A program made the translations under genes and the position numbers. The notes under the pieces are model-generated. The model ran no database searches. It saw nothing but the letters and a program-made list of their open reading frames with translations, and had not been told where the DNA came from. Of a DNA stretch of 64,000 nucleotides, positions 1 through 9,312 are shown in pieces; the stretch's first letter is position 1; each line of letters begins with the position of its first letter. The DNA lies in NCBI GenBank assembly GCA_029860345.1, contig JAOUBJ010000009.1, positions 121,663-185,662 of the forward strand, read 5' to 3'. The stretch is from Candidatus Zixiibacteriota bacterium (GTDB taxonomy: Bacteria; Zixibacteria; MSB-5A5; GN15; FEB-12).

Positions 1-261
1 GAGGTATTCTCCGGCGACACCAAGAACCTGACCAAGCAGATCAAGTACGGCGATAAGGTGGGTATTCCGTTTGCCGTGATAGCCGGATCCGATGAATTCG
101 AAGCCGGTACTGTCACGGTAAAAAACCTGGCCGCCGGGCGGCTGAAGGCTGAGTCCACCACCGACCGGGAAGAGTGGTTGAAAGCTGAAGATATTCAGGA
201 GACAGTTGAGTCATCGGGCTTGATCGACTATCTGAAGAAAAAACTGCCGGGGCACTCTTAA
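1..261 (+). CDS. hisS: Histidyl-tRNA synthetase, C-terminal end (partial)
   Basis: The reading frame is open from base 1 and stops at 259-261, leaving 86 residues. They look like the end of a class IIa anticodon-binding domain: a lysine/glutamine-rich helix (KNLTKQIKYGDK), then the strand-turn-strand GIPFAVIAGSDEFEAG followed by VTVKNLAAG. This matches the C-terminal part of histidyl-tRNA synthetases, where the segment contacts the tRNA-His anticodon. A charged helix (LIDYLKKKL) closes the protein. The catalytic core lies before the window, so the enzyme assignment rests on this domain alone; another class IIa synthetase or a HisZ-like paralogue is possible but the TVTVKNL pattern favours HisRS. 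Confidence 0.72.
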   Translation, partial: EVFSGDTKNLTKQIKYGDKVGIPFAVIAGSDEFEAGTVTVKNLAAGRLKAESTTDREEWLKAEDIQETVESSGLIDYLKKKLPGHS

Positions 262-329
262 CCAACGTATATCGTAGAGAAACAGAGCTTTGGCGGTCCT
301 GAATCGAGCTGGAAAACAGCCGATTTACC

Positions 330-358
330 TTGACCGCTTAGGGTTCGAAGGCTATATT
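330..358 (+). promoter_or_regulatory. Sigma70-type promoter for first surface-protein gene
   Basis: TTGACC at 330-335 and TATATT at 353-358 are separated by 17 bases. Transcription would start near 365, leaving a leader of about 55 bases before the ATG at 421. Confidence 0.6.
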
Positions 359-420
359 GGATTGATACTACAACTGTACTACGAGTGCTCGTTTACAGCA
401 TATAAAAAGAGGTTTGTTTG

Positions 421-3009
421 ATGAAACGCTGTTTATGCGCCCTTTTGGGGTCGTTTTTTTTGCTGTCTGCTACTATTGTTGCTCAGGGGAACGGTAGCTA
501 TGTGAACTTGAGTTCGGTGGATGGACTTATCGACGGAAAGATACCTATCGTCTCATGGCAGGATGTCACTTTCCACTTCGAGTATCACAACGGCGATCCC
601 GTGAATAAGGCCAAAGGAATTACCAACGGTTTTGAACTGAGCGCAACCGGTGGTGCTACCTGGACTGGTAGCTATGTCGAGGAGTTCCCATTCGATCCTT
701 CTACTATGTTCGATCTGATCTGGGCAATCAACACCTACAGTTGGGACGGCGTTGGCGCCGACACAGTGGGCTTTGGTGGTTCAGTTATGCTCGGTCCGGG
801 TTTGCCGGGCGGTTTTACGGGTCCCGCAATTGCCATTACAGTCAATTTCCAGAACCCTGCATCCGATGGCGAGACCTTTTGTATCGACTCGGCTTTCTAC
901 CCACCCTCGGGTACCTGGATGTGGGCTTATGGGTCTACGGTTGGTTCCTACCCGCCCGACTGGGACGGACCTCACTGCTATGAACTTTTCGAGTACGTGG
1001 AACCACCCCCGTATTGGACAGTCGAACATCCATCCTACACCGGCGACCATTGTGTCCTGGTCGTTTTGGATTACGCCGCTGAGGATATGTTTCAAAACCC
1101 GTTAGCTTTTTCGCTTGTGTCCGGCCCCGGCGCGGTGAATGGGACCAGCAGTTCCACATGCCAATATACCTATGCTCCGGTGTTGGCCGATGTTGGTGCA
1201 TCATTACAGGCTGTCCTGGGTGTAGAAAGTATCGCCAACCTTGGCAATCCGGTACTCACCACTACTAACTTGAACTTCACTAATCAGAACCCGGTATTCA
1301 CCAACGGCCTTAACACTACGACAGTTATCGGCATGGGCAACTCCGGCTGTGCTCCGCCTCTGGTTACCGATGATAGAGACTGTGATCCCTCCACTGTGAG
1401 TATACTAAGCGTTACCCCGACCCCGGACGGCACCGTTAGTATCACTGACAATGGGAATGGCGCCTACGATCTTTGTTTTGCCACTACCGTGAACGACGGC
1501 GGCATACTGTATGAGGTCATTGTTGAAGTCTCTGACGCCGGTCCGGGAAGGCCTCATTCTACCGGCCCGGTGTATTTTGATGTCATACCGGTAGTGCCGT
1601 ATGAAGTGAAGATTGAAAAGACCCACAATACATTCCAGGGTATGCATGAGATCGTTGATGTTGTTCTGACCAAAGGTGGCGAAATGATGGGTGGTTACGA
1701 CTTCATGATTGCCTACGACGCCTCAGCCCTGGTTTTCCAGGCTGCCTTGCCGGGAGATCTTCATACTATTTGTGGATGGGAGTATTTCAACTATCGTTTC
1801 GGCCCCAACGGCAACTGCGGCAACGCCTGCCCCAGCGGCCTTTTGGAAGTGGTGGCTATTGCCGAGACAAACAACGGCCCAAACCATCCGCTTTGTTTTT
1901 TGCTCAGTCCGCCGGTGGTCCTGTTCTCGCTGGACTTTTTGGTCAGCGACGATCGTACTCTTGAGTGTCAGTACGTACCAATCCGCTTCTACTGGACCAA
2001 TTGCACCGACAACAGTATCGCCTACCATCCGGCTGATGATCCGTTGTCGGCTGTCCAGGGCGTTTCCCGGTATGTCGTCGACTTCGACCTGATCGGTCAT
2101 ATTGAAGATCCCAACACCGGATTCCCAACATATACCGGTGTTCAGTCCGAGTGTCTGGAAGGTGGCGGTCCCGGTAAGCCGGCGCCGATACAGTTTGTCG
2201 ATTTCTACAACGGTGGCATCGACATCGTTTGCGCCGACTCGATCGATGCCCGCGGCGACGTAAACCTCAACGGTACGGCCAACGAAATAGCCGATGCCGT
2301 TTTGTTCAGTAACTATTTCGTCAAAGGTCTCAGCGTTTTCAATGTCAACTTGCAGGGGCAGATAGCCTCTACCGATATCAACTCCGATGGTCTCACTCTC
2401 AGCGTAGCTGATTTGGTCTATCTCATTCGGATCATCACCGGCGATGCCAATCCCTACGCCAAGCTTAGCGCTGAGTCTGCATCCTTTGGCGTGGAGGACG
2501 GGGTGCTCTCAGTGGATAGCAGAATGGCGGCTGCGTTTGTCATCCTTGAGGGCAATGTGAGTCCGACCCTGTTGGCCGAAAACATGGAGATGAACTATGC
2601 CTTCGACGGCTGGAACACTCGCGTCCTGGTCTCCAAGATCGAGCGCGGCGCCGGTTTCGAGGGTGGCTTCCTGAGTTTCGAAGGAAATATCAAGAGCCTT
2701 GAATTCGCAACCTACGACGGCGCCCCGGTAGCTAAGCAGCTGGTGCCGAGAAGCTATAGCCTGCATCAGAACTATCCCAACCCGTTCAACCCACAAACGA
2801 CAGTGTCTTTTGGACTGCCGTTCGGTGGTGACTACAGATTGACTGTCTACAATGTTGCCGGACAAAAAGTAGCCAGCTTTGAAGGCAGTTCGGAGCCCGG
2901 GACTGTGTCCTTGGACTGGGATGCTTCCGACATGGCTTCGGGCGTCTACTTCTACAAGCTCGACACCGACGATTTCACCGACACAAAGAAGATGGTGCTC
3001 TTGAAATAG
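421..3009 (+). CDS. Secreted cohesin/dockerin-like protein with YPNPFNP C-terminal sorting module (paralogue 1)
   Basis: An 862-residue secreted protein. Start is the ATG at 421 (AAAGAGG 8 bases upstream) rather than the TTG just before it. Order of modules: signal peptide (about 1-22, ending ATIVAQG); a Trp/Cys-rich N-terminal domain to about 190 (CIDSAFYPPSGTWMWAYGS, then DGPHCYEL); an Ig/cadherin-like domain (about 200-300, YTYAPVLADVGA); a second Ig-like segment; a cohesin-like domain (about 395-560, IEKTHNTFQGMHEIVDVVLT); two dockerin-like repeats near 615-685 (GDVNLNGTANEIADAVLF, DINSDGLTLSVADLVYLI); and a C-terminal FlgD-like/type IX-like module (LHQNYPNPFNPQTTVSFGLP to KKMVLLK). Dockerin repeats normally bind calcium. 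Known domains suggest a surface or released structural/binding protein; no catalytic motif is visible. It is the first of three tandem paralogues. Confidence 0.8.
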   Translation: MKRCLCALLGSFFLLSATIVAQGNGSYVNLSSVDGLIDGKIPIVSWQDVTFHFEYHNGDPVNKAKGITNGFELSATGGATWTGSYVEEFPFDPSTMFDLIWAINTYSWDGVGADTVGFGGSVMLGPGLPGGFTGPAIAITVNFQNPASDGETFCIDSAFYPPSGTWMWAYGSTVGSYPPDWDGPHCYELFEYVEPPPYWTVEHPSYTGDHCVLVVLDYAAEDMFQNPLAFSLVSGPGAVNGTSSSTCQYTYAPVLADVGASLQAVLGVESIANLGNPVLTTTNLNFTNQNPVFTNGLNTTTVIGMGNSGCAPPLVTDDRDCDPSTVSILSVTPTPDGTVSITDNGNGAYDLCFATTVNDGGILYEVIVEVSDAGPGRPHSTGPVYFDVIPVVPYEVKIEKTHNTFQGMHEIVDVVLTKGGEMMGGYDFMIAYDASALVFQAALPGDLHTICGWEYFNYRFGPNGNCGNACPSGLLEVVAIAETNNGPNHPLCFLLSPPVVLFSLDFLVSDDRTLECQYVPIRFYWTNCTDNSIAYHPADDPLSAVQGVSRYVVDFDLIGHIEDPNTGFPTYTGVQSECLEGGGPGKPAPIQFVDFYNGGIDIVCADSIDARGDVNLNGTANEIADAVLFSNYFVKGLSVFNVNLQGQIASTDINSDGLTLSVADLVYLIRIITGDANPYAKLSAESASFGVEDGVLSVDSRMAAAFVILEGNVSPTLLAENMEMNYAFDGWNTRVLVSKIERGAGFEGGFLSFEGNIKSLEFATYDGAPVAKQLVPRSYSLHQNYPNPFNPQTTVSFGLPFGGDYRLTVYNVAGQKVASFEGSSEPGTVSLDWDASDMASGVYFYKLDTDDFTDTKKMVLLK

Positions 3010-3052
3010 GCTGGTTTTCACAAGCGCCTGACCGGCGTTTATCAAAACATCG

Positions 3053-3087
3053 ATCCGCTGTCCATTATCTGGGCAGCGGATTTCTTA
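3053..3087 (+). terminator. Terminator after paralogue 1
   Basis: ATCCGCTGTCC at 3053-3063 pairs with GGGCAGCGGAT at 3071-3081, followed by TTCTTAT. An almost identical hairpin follows paralogue 3 at 9313-9347. Confidence 0.65.
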
Positions 3088-3134
3088 TATCCGCTCAGGA
3101 GGCCAGTGATAGTCTGATGAGTTGGAATTCGAAC

Positions 3135-3162
3135 TTGCAAAATAGTGCTTTTGGGATATATT
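3135..3162 (+). promoter_or_regulatory. Putative promoter for paralogue 2
   Basis: TTGCAA (3135-3140), 16-base spacer, TATATT (3157-3162). The -10 hexamer is identical to those before paralogues 1 and 3. It would give a leader of about 195 bases, which is long. Confidence 0.4.
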
Positions 3163-3363
3163 GGATACAGAGGTCGCCGCTGAGGCGGATCAGAGGACGT
3201 GATTCGCCCGACTTGTGAGAGTAACACAGTTCTTTTCCGTCGACCTGAACAGTACTAACAAGTACTTCCCCGTACTTAAACAGCACTAGTCCCCGGCCGC
3301 CTTGCGGCCGAGCAACTGGAATCGCCGCGTTCAGATGTCGCGGCAGGAATAGGGAGAGGTGAC

Positions 3364-6300
3364 GTGAATCAGATTAAGGTCCTGACATTTTGTGTGATCC
3401 TTCTTGTAGCCGGATCGGTCACTGCACAGGTTGACGGTTATACCTGCACCAATTCGTACCTCGACTGTGCCGACGTGGTGGAATCGGAAACGGACTCGGT
3501 ATGGTTCTCCAGTTTTCTGGGCAACGCGGCCAGCAGTTTCCGCTTTTTTGTGAGTCTCAGCGTATCGGACACCGTGCATGCTTTTCAGATGCTGATTGAC
3601 TGGGATGACACGTATATGCAGCCGCGGGTCGATCCGGATGACAGCGCATATCTGTTTTATAGGCTACTTGGGCAATTTGAATCTGCGGACGATGACTTCG
3701 TTGTCCAGATATCGCCCAATCCTGCTGATAACGGGGCCATCCTGGTTTCCTATAATCTGGCCACAGGAGATGCACCGCCTCTGCCACCGGGCAACCACGG
3801 CACAATCTTCAGGCTGCTTTTCGATATCGACCCGGCTATGCCGTTCGGCGCCGTGGCGGAATTCAATTGTTACCAGGTTAACGAGTACATTGTGACGGAC
3901 TCTGCTCTGATGGAGGCGTTTTGTGCCGACTGTCGTCGTACTAATCTGGCTGTCTCCGACGGAGCGGGCGGCCTGGAAACCAGCTACCCGACATGTACGG
4001 GAGGCTCATACACCGTTCAATACCCTCTCGGGGAGATTCATCTGTCCGGAACCGATGGACTGGTTGGCGGTGCGATGCCTATTCTCGGCGGACCGTCTAC
4101 TTTCCACTTCGGATATGAGAATTATGACCAGATCAACAATGTCAAGGGCATGGCCAACGGCTTTGAGTTAAGTGCATCCGGCGGCGTTACCTGGACCGCC
4201 CTACACGGCGATGAGTTTACATTCGATCCCTTAGTCAATTTCGACCTGGGTTGGGCTCACAAAGAACACGGCTGGAATGGTGCTGGAGCCGACACGCTCG
4301 GTATTATCGGGGCGAGGGACCAGGGTGGCGGTTTGCCTCCCGGCTATAACGGTCCGGGAATCTATATAGGTGTGGACATCACCGATGACTCATCGTATGT
4401 CGGCGAGCAATTCTGTATCGATTCCTGTTTCTTCAGACCCGGCGGCACATGGATGTGGGCATACGGATCGGCCATCGGGGGCCCCCCGGCCTATTGGGAC
4501 GGTCCGCATTGCTTTGAATTGATTCTTGAGCCACCGCTGGAGTGGGTGGTTGCGCCTGTTTCTTATGCCGGCGATCATTGTGACTCGGTCGTACTGGACT
4601 ATGAGGCGACCAGTTCGGAATCGCCCGTCTTGACGTTCACCAACGAGGGGAATTTCGGCAACGTTGCACAGACGGGGGACAATACCTGTCAATTCACATA
4701 CCAACCGACGCTGGCCGATGTCGGTGCGTTGCTGGTTGCTGTGATCGGCGTGAGCGACGGTGTGAGTCCAATGGTAACCACGACTACAAACCTGACCTTC
4801 ACCAACCAGGCGCCGACGATTATCTGTGATGGTGGGCAGGTTCCGATAGGTCCCGGTAACACCGGATCAACCGGGTTCACCATCGACGACGTTGACTGCG
4901 ACCCCTCGACCGTCTCTCTCGGTGCGATCGATCCGACACCGGTTGGCATCATATACCTCGACGGCAACGAAATTGTATTCGAAACTGAGCCGGAAGATGG
5001 CGGCGCCAACGGTAGCGTCTTTACAGTCGAAGTTTGTGTCAGCGATGGCGTCGATGAGAACTGTTGTGTGGTTGAGTTTACCTTGCTCGGATGCGAGGCG
5101 TTCGAGGTTCAGATCGAGAAGACGCACGGGACGCTTCAGGGCTTGCACGAGCTGGTTGATATCCGGTTGACCAGGGGTGCATCGGACATGGCCGGTTTCA
5201 ACTTGATGATCGCCTATGATGCTTCGGCCCTGAACTTTCAGGCGGCCATTCCAGGCGAGTTCCATACGATCTGCAGATGGGAGTATTTCAATTATCGTTT
5301 TGGTCCCAACGGCAATTGCGGCAGTGCCTGTCCGAGCGGGATGCTTGAAGTTCTGGCCCTGGCCGAGACCAACAACGGGCCAAACCACCCCCTCTGTCTG
5401 AATCTGGACCTTCCGGCCGTTCTGGTCTCGCTCGATTTCCTGGTCAGTGACGACCGCACCCTTGAGTGTCAGTACGCGCCAATCCGTTTCTTTTGGACCA
5501 ATTGCACCGACAATAGCATAGCTTATCATCCGGCTGATGATCCGATGGCAGCGGTGCAGGGGGTCTCCAGACGTGTCTACGACTTCGACTTGATCGGTCG
5601 TATCGAGGACATGTACACCGGGTATCCAACCTACACCGGCTTTCAGGAAGAGTGCCTTGACGGTGCCGACCCCGATAAGCCAAAGCCGATACAATATGTG
5701 GATTTCGTCAACGGTGGTATCGACATCGTTTGCGCCGACTCTATCGATGACCGTGGCGATGTCAATCTCAACGGTACTTCCAATGAGATTGCCGATGCCG
5801 TGTTGTTCAGCAATTATTTCGTGCAGGGGATAGGCGTTTTCAATGTCAACTATCCGGGTCAAGTTGCCGCAACCGATGTTAATGCCGACGGTCTGACTCT
5901 CAGCGTGGCCGACCTTGTTTACCTCATTCGAATAATCACCGGCGATGCCCCGCCGTACCCGAAGATCGCGCCGGTGTCGGTGCTGTACGCCTGGCACGAT
6001 GGTGTACTATCGGTCGAGGCCGAGATGGCGGCGGCTTTCGTGGTGCTAAAAGGCAACGTCAAGCCTGTGCTGTTGGCCGAGAACATGGAGATGGACTACG
6101 CCTTCGACGGCCGTAACACCCGTGTGCTGATCTCCAAGATTGAGCGTGGCGCCGGTTTCGAGGGAGACTTTCTGGCCTATGAGGCCGACCTCGTAAGCGT
6201 TGAATTTGCGACCTACGAGGGCGCCCCGGTGGCCAAGCGGCAGATGCTGGGAAGCTATAGTTTGTATCAGAACTATCCCAACCCGTTCAATCCCAAGACA

Positions 6301-6510
6301 ACCTTGTCCTTTGATCTGCCACGTGCCGGAGACTACAACCTTTCAATCTACAACGTGGCAGGGCGAAAAGTAGCCTCGTTCGCCGGGAGTTCAATACCCG
6401 GAACGGTGTCATTCGAGTGGGACGCCTCCGACATGGCTTCCGGAGTATACTTTTACAAGCTCGAAACCGGCGATTATACCGCCACCCGGAAGATGGTGCT
6501 GATGAAGTAA
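3364..6510 (+). CDS. Secreted cohesin/dockerin-like protein with extra N-terminal cohesin-like domain (paralogue 2)
   Basis: A 1048-residue paralogue of the 421-3009 product. Start is the GTG at 3364, preceded by AGGGAGAGG. After a signal peptide (about 1-20, SVTAQVDG) it carries about 200 residues absent from its two sisters; these look like a cohesin or carbohydrate-binding fold (SDTVHAFQMLIDWDDTYMQ). The shared architecture then follows: Trp/Cys-rich domain (RPGGTWMWAYGSAIGG), Ig-like segments (FTYQPTLADVGA), a second cohesin-like domain (IEKTHGTLQGLHELVDIRLT), two dockerin-like repeats (GDVNLNGTSNEIADAVLF; DVNADGLTLSVADLVYLI) and the YPNPFNPKTTLSF C-terminal module ending KKMVLMK-like (RKMVLMK). 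Having cohesin-like and dockerin-like modules on one chain would allow chain-to-chain assembly, which is inference. No enzymatic motif seen. Confidence 0.8.
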   Translation: MNQIKVLTFCVILLVAGSVTAQVDGYTCTNSYLDCADVVESETDSVWFSSFLGNAASSFRFFVSLSVSDTVHAFQMLIDWDDTYMQPRVDPDDSAYLFYRLLGQFESADDDFVVQISPNPADNGAILVSYNLATGDAPPLPPGNHGTIFRLLFDIDPAMPFGAVAEFNCYQVNEYIVTDSALMEAFCADCRRTNLAVSDGAGGLETSYPTCTGGSYTVQYPLGEIHLSGTDGLVGGAMPILGGPSTFHFGYENYDQINNVKGMANGFELSASGGVTWTALHGDEFTFDPLVNFDLGWAHKEHGWNGAGADTLGIIGARDQGGGLPPGYNGPGIYIGVDITDDSSYVGEQFCIDSCFFRPGGTWMWAYGSAIGGPPAYWDGPHCFELILEPPLEWVVAPVSYAGDHCDSVVLDYEATSSESPVLTFTNEGNFGNVAQTGDNTCQFTYQPTLADVGALLVAVIGVSDGVSPMVTTTTNLTFTNQAPTIICDGGQVPIGPGNTGSTGFTIDDVDCDPSTVSLGAIDPTPVGIIYLDGNEIVFETEPEDGGANGSVFTVEVCVSDGVDENCCVVEFTLLGCEAFEVQIEKTHGTLQGLHELVDIRLTRGASDMAGFNLMIAYDASALNFQAAIPGEFHTICRWEYFNYRFGPNGNCGSACPSGMLEVLALAETNNGPNHPLCLNLDLPAVLVSLDFLVSDDRTLECQYAPIRFFWTNCTDNSIAYHPADDPMAAVQGVSRRVYDFDLIGRIEDMYTGYPTYTGFQEECLDGADPDKPKPIQYVDFVNGGIDIVCADSIDDRGDVNLNGTSNEIADAVLFSNYFVQGIGVFNVNYPGQVAATDVNADGLTLSVADLVYLIRIITGDAPPYPKIAPVSVLYAWHDGVLSVEAEMAAAFVVLKGNVKPVLLAENMEMDYAFDGRNTRVLISKIERGAGFEGDFLAYEADLVSVEFATYEGAPVAKRQMLGSYSLYQNYPNPFNPKTTLSFDLPRAGDYNLSIYNVAGRKVASFAGSSIPGTVSFEWDASDMASGVYFYKLETGDYTATRKMVLMK

Positions 6511-6544
6511 GCCAGGTTGGGACAACGAACTTACGATATACGAT

Positions 6545-6582
6545 GCCCGGTTCTTGTGTGTTCAGGACCGGGCCTCTATTTG
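6545..6582 (+). terminator. Hairpin after paralogue 2
   Basis: GCCCGGTTCT (6545-6554) pairs with AGGACCGGGC (6564-6573) with one G-T wobble; the following CTCTATTTG is only moderately T-rich. Unlike the terminators after paralogues 1 and 3. Confidence 0.5.
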
Positions 6583-6617
6583 TCAGGAAGTCCGGCGCGG
6601 TAACTCCCAGAAATGCC

Positions 6618-6645
6618 TTGCCTATCCTGGGCCAATCGGTATATT
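6618..6645 (+). promoter_or_regulatory. Putative promoter for paralogue 3
   Basis: TTGCCT (6618-6623), 16-base spacer, TATATT (6640-6645), about 65 bases before the ATG at 6710. Confidence 0.5.
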
Positions 6646-6709
6646 ATTCTTGATTGCACATTTTTATTCTGATTGCGCGAAAACAAAAGACGATATGAGG
6701 TATTCACCT

Positions 6710-9271
6710 ATGCGACGCATCCTTATAATTCTGTTGGGGCTGTGCTTTACGTTTTCGACAACCGCTATTGCCCAGGGTAACGGTAGTGCGGTTACTTTAG
6801 ACGCTGTCGACGGTTTATATGACGGCAATATCCCGATCAATATCCCGGGATGGGTTGTCTTCCATTTTGGATATACTAATGGTGACGGCGCCAATAAGGC
6901 CAAGGGCATCACCAACGGTTTCGAATTGTGCGCCAGCGGCGGCGCCACCTGGACCCCCGGCCCCTATGGCGACGAATTCCCCTGGGGTCCGGCCGGCAAT
7001 GTTTTCGACCTTGTCTGGTCGATGAACGAATTCAGTTGGGACGGCCAGGGCTGCGATACTATCGGTTTCGGTGGATCGGTCATGCTCGGTCCGGGCCTGC
7101 CGCCTGGCTTCTCCGGGCCTGCAGTTTACATGTCTGTCGACTTCAGCACCGGCGGCGGAATAGACGGCGAGACTTTCTGCATCGACTCATGTTATTATCC
7201 TCCCAGCGGCACTTGGATGTGGGCTTATGGTTCGACCGTTGGCAGTTTCCCGCCCTCCTGGGGCGGTCCTCACTGCTGGAACCTCTTTGAGGTCCACCAT
7301 CATCCGCCGGAATTCATCAATCCGATCCTCCTTGCCGGAGGGGACCACTGCGATCCCATTGTACTGCAATACTCCGCTGTGGATTACGAAGGTGATCAAA
7401 TCGTCTTCTCGGTGGAAGCCGGTGTTGGTTCAATTGACCCTAACAGCGGTGTGTATACCTACACACCTACCCTGGCCGACGTGGGAGCGAATATCCTGGC
7501 TACAATCGGTGTCAATTCCGTACCCGCCTATGGCGGCCCCAACACCGTCGTATTGACCATGAACTTCACCAACGAGGCGCCAACCATCGTCTGTGACCCG
7601 GGCGCGGTTCCGATCGGCGCCGGCCGTACTGGAAGAGCCGGTTTCACGATTGACGATGTCGACTGCGACCCCTCCACCGTCTATATCGGTAGCATCACCC
7701 CGACACCTCTCGGCAACATCTACATCGACGGCAATGAAGTCGTATTTGAAACCGATCCGGATGACGCCTTGGCTGGGACGAGCTTTACGGTCGAAGTTTG
7801 CGTCACTGATGGCTTGGATGCAAGCTGCTGTGAGGTTGTGTTTGACATACTCTGCTGCGGTGGCATGGAAGTTAAGATCGAAAAGACTCACAACTCCTAC
7901 CAGGGTCAGCATGAGGTTGTCGACATCACTTTGGAAGAGATCCCTGTTGACATGGGCGGATTCGATTTTCTGATGGCATACGACGCCTCGGCCCTGGGTC
8001 TACAATCGGCTATTCCCGGCCCGGCCTTCTATGATCCGGCTCCGGACGGTTGCGGTTGGGAGTATTTCAGTTTCCGATTCGGACCGTTCGGCAATTGCGG
8101 CAACGCCTGTCCCAGCGGTATGGTGCGTGTCTTTGGCATGGCCGAAACCAACAACGGTCCCAACCATCCTGCATGTTTCATGCCGGATTCGCTGCCGGCC
8201 ACTTTGTTCACACTGGACTTCCTTGTCAGCAACGACCGGACTCTGGAATGTCAATACGCGCCGATACAGTTCTTCTGGACGGATTGCGGCGACAACTCCG
8301 TATCGTCGGTGGACGGTGAGGTGCTGTATGTTTCCGATCACATTTACGAATTCGAGGGCACCGATATCACCGATCCATATTTCGGATTCCCAACCTACTT
8401 CGGCGTGCAGTCTGAATGTCTCAATCCTGACCCGGATAAACCCACTGTGGTCAATTTTATCGATTTCATTAACGGCGGTGTCGACATAGTTTGCGCCGAC
8501 TCGATAGATGACCGTGGAGACATCAACCTCAACGGCGTTGTCAATGAAGTAGCCGATGCCGTGCTGTACAGCAACTACTTTGTGCAAGGTATCTCCGTCT
8601 TCAACGTCAATGTCGACGGACAGATTGCAGCCTCCGATGTCAACGCCGACGGCATCACGCTGTCGGTGGCCGACTTAGTCTATCAGATTCGTATCATTAC
8701 CGGCGACGCTCCGCCGTATCCGAAGGTTGGTTCGGAACTCGCCGTCTACGCCTACGAGAACGGCGTGATGTCCATCGACCTGATGATGGGCGCTGCCTTC
8801 ATCGTGCTGGAGGGTGAGGTTCATCCTCGCTTGCTGGCTGAGAATATGGAAATGAACTACGCTTTCGATGGTCTGAACACCCGTGTGCTGGTTTCCAAAG
8901 TCGAACGCGGCGCCGGTTTCGAGGGTGACTTCCTGGCCTTTGACGCTCGAATAGTCAGCTTCGATGGGGCCACCTATGACGGCGCTCCGGTTGCCGCCAA
9001 GATCGTGCCGACCAGCTACCAGTTGCATCAGAACTACCCCAACCCGTTCAACCCTAACACGACGATGTCTTTTGGGCTTCCGTATGGTGGTGACTACAGC
9101 ATCTCCATTTACAACGTATCGGGGCAAACGGTTGCTTCTTTCTCGGGATCAGCTGAGCCGGGTACGGTCTCGATTGACTGGGATGCTTCGGCACAGGCGT
9201 CGGGTGTTTACTTCTACAAGCTCGACACCGATGACTTCACCGATACCAAAAAGATGGTGCTGCTGAAGTAG
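6710..9271 (+). CDS. Secreted cohesin/dockerin-like protein (paralogue 3)
   Basis: An 853-residue paralogue of the two upstream genes. The frame is open from 6554, but the ATG at 6710 is preferred: it has GAGG 9 bases upstream and begins directly with a signal peptide (MRRILIILLGLCFTFSTTAIAQG), while an earlier start would lie upstream of the promoter -10. Modules repeat the family order: Trp/Cys-rich domain (CIDSCYYPPSGTWMWAYGS), Ig-like segments (YTYTPTLADVGANI), a cohesin-like domain (IEKTHNSYQGQHEVVDITLE), dockerin-like repeats (GDINLNGVVNEVADAVLY; DVNADGITLSVADLVYQI) and a YPNPFNPNTTMSF C-terminal module ending KKMVLLK. It lacks the extra N-terminal domain of paralogue 2, so it is closest in layout to paralogue 1. 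Role inferred as extracellular structural or binding protein. Confidence 0.8.
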   Translation: MRRILIILLGLCFTFSTTAIAQGNGSAVTLDAVDGLYDGNIPINIPGWVVFHFGYTNGDGANKAKGITNGFELCASGGATWTPGPYGDEFPWGPAGNVFDLVWSMNEFSWDGQGCDTIGFGGSVMLGPGLPPGFSGPAVYMSVDFSTGGGIDGETFCIDSCYYPPSGTWMWAYGSTVGSFPPSWGGPHCWNLFEVHHHPPEFINPILLAGGDHCDPIVLQYSAVDYEGDQIVFSVEAGVGSIDPNSGVYTYTPTLADVGANILATIGVNSVPAYGGPNTVVLTMNFTNEAPTIVCDPGAVPIGAGRTGRAGFTIDDVDCDPSTVYIGSITPTPLGNIYIDGNEVVFETDPDDALAGTSFTVEVCVTDGLDASCCEVVFDILCCGGMEVKIEKTHNSYQGQHEVVDITLEEIPVDMGGFDFLMAYDASALGLQSAIPGPAFYDPAPDGCGWEYFSFRFGPFGNCGNACPSGMVRVFGMAETNNGPNHPACFMPDSLPATLFTLDFLVSNDRTLECQYAPIQFFWTDCGDNSVSSVDGEVLYVSDHIYEFEGTDITDPYFGFPTYFGVQSECLNPDPDKPTVVNFIDFINGGVDIVCADSIDDRGDINLNGVVNEVADAVLYSNYFVQGISVFNVNVDGQIAASDVNADGITLSVADLVYQIRIITGDAPPYPKVGSELAVYAYENGVMSIDLMMGAAFIVLEGEVHPRLLAENMEMNYAFDGLNTRVLVSKVERGAGFEGDFLAFDARIVSFDGATYDGAPVAAKIVPTSYQLHQNYPNPFNPNTTMSFGLPYGGDYSISIYNVSGQTVASFSGSAEPGTVSIDWDASAQASGVYFYKLDTDDFTDTKKMVLLK

Positions 9272-9312
9272 GTTCGCTGCCGGGCGCATTCCCGGGTCGA
9301 TCAAAAACTACA

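Larger units (their letters stand above)
3010..3363. other. Intergenic region between surface-protein paralogues 1 and 2
   Basis: This 354-base gap holds a terminator hairpin (3053-3087), a promoter-like pair (3135-3162), and a short GC hairpin near 3295-3312 (CGGCCG CCTTG CGGCCG) inside what would be a leader of nearly 200 bases. Short open frames on the - strand show no domain and no good ribosome site; I see no gene here. Confidence 0.6.

Noticed and set aside
4867..5997. 376-codon open frame on the - strand
   Set aside because: It lies wholly opposite the coding frame of paralogue 2. Its product has no domain or compositional logic, and similar antisense frames occur opposite the sister genes, a side effect of codon bias.
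6554..6709. Longer start for paralogue 3
   Set aside because: It would start before the likely promoter -10 and place the signal peptide 50 residues inside the protein.
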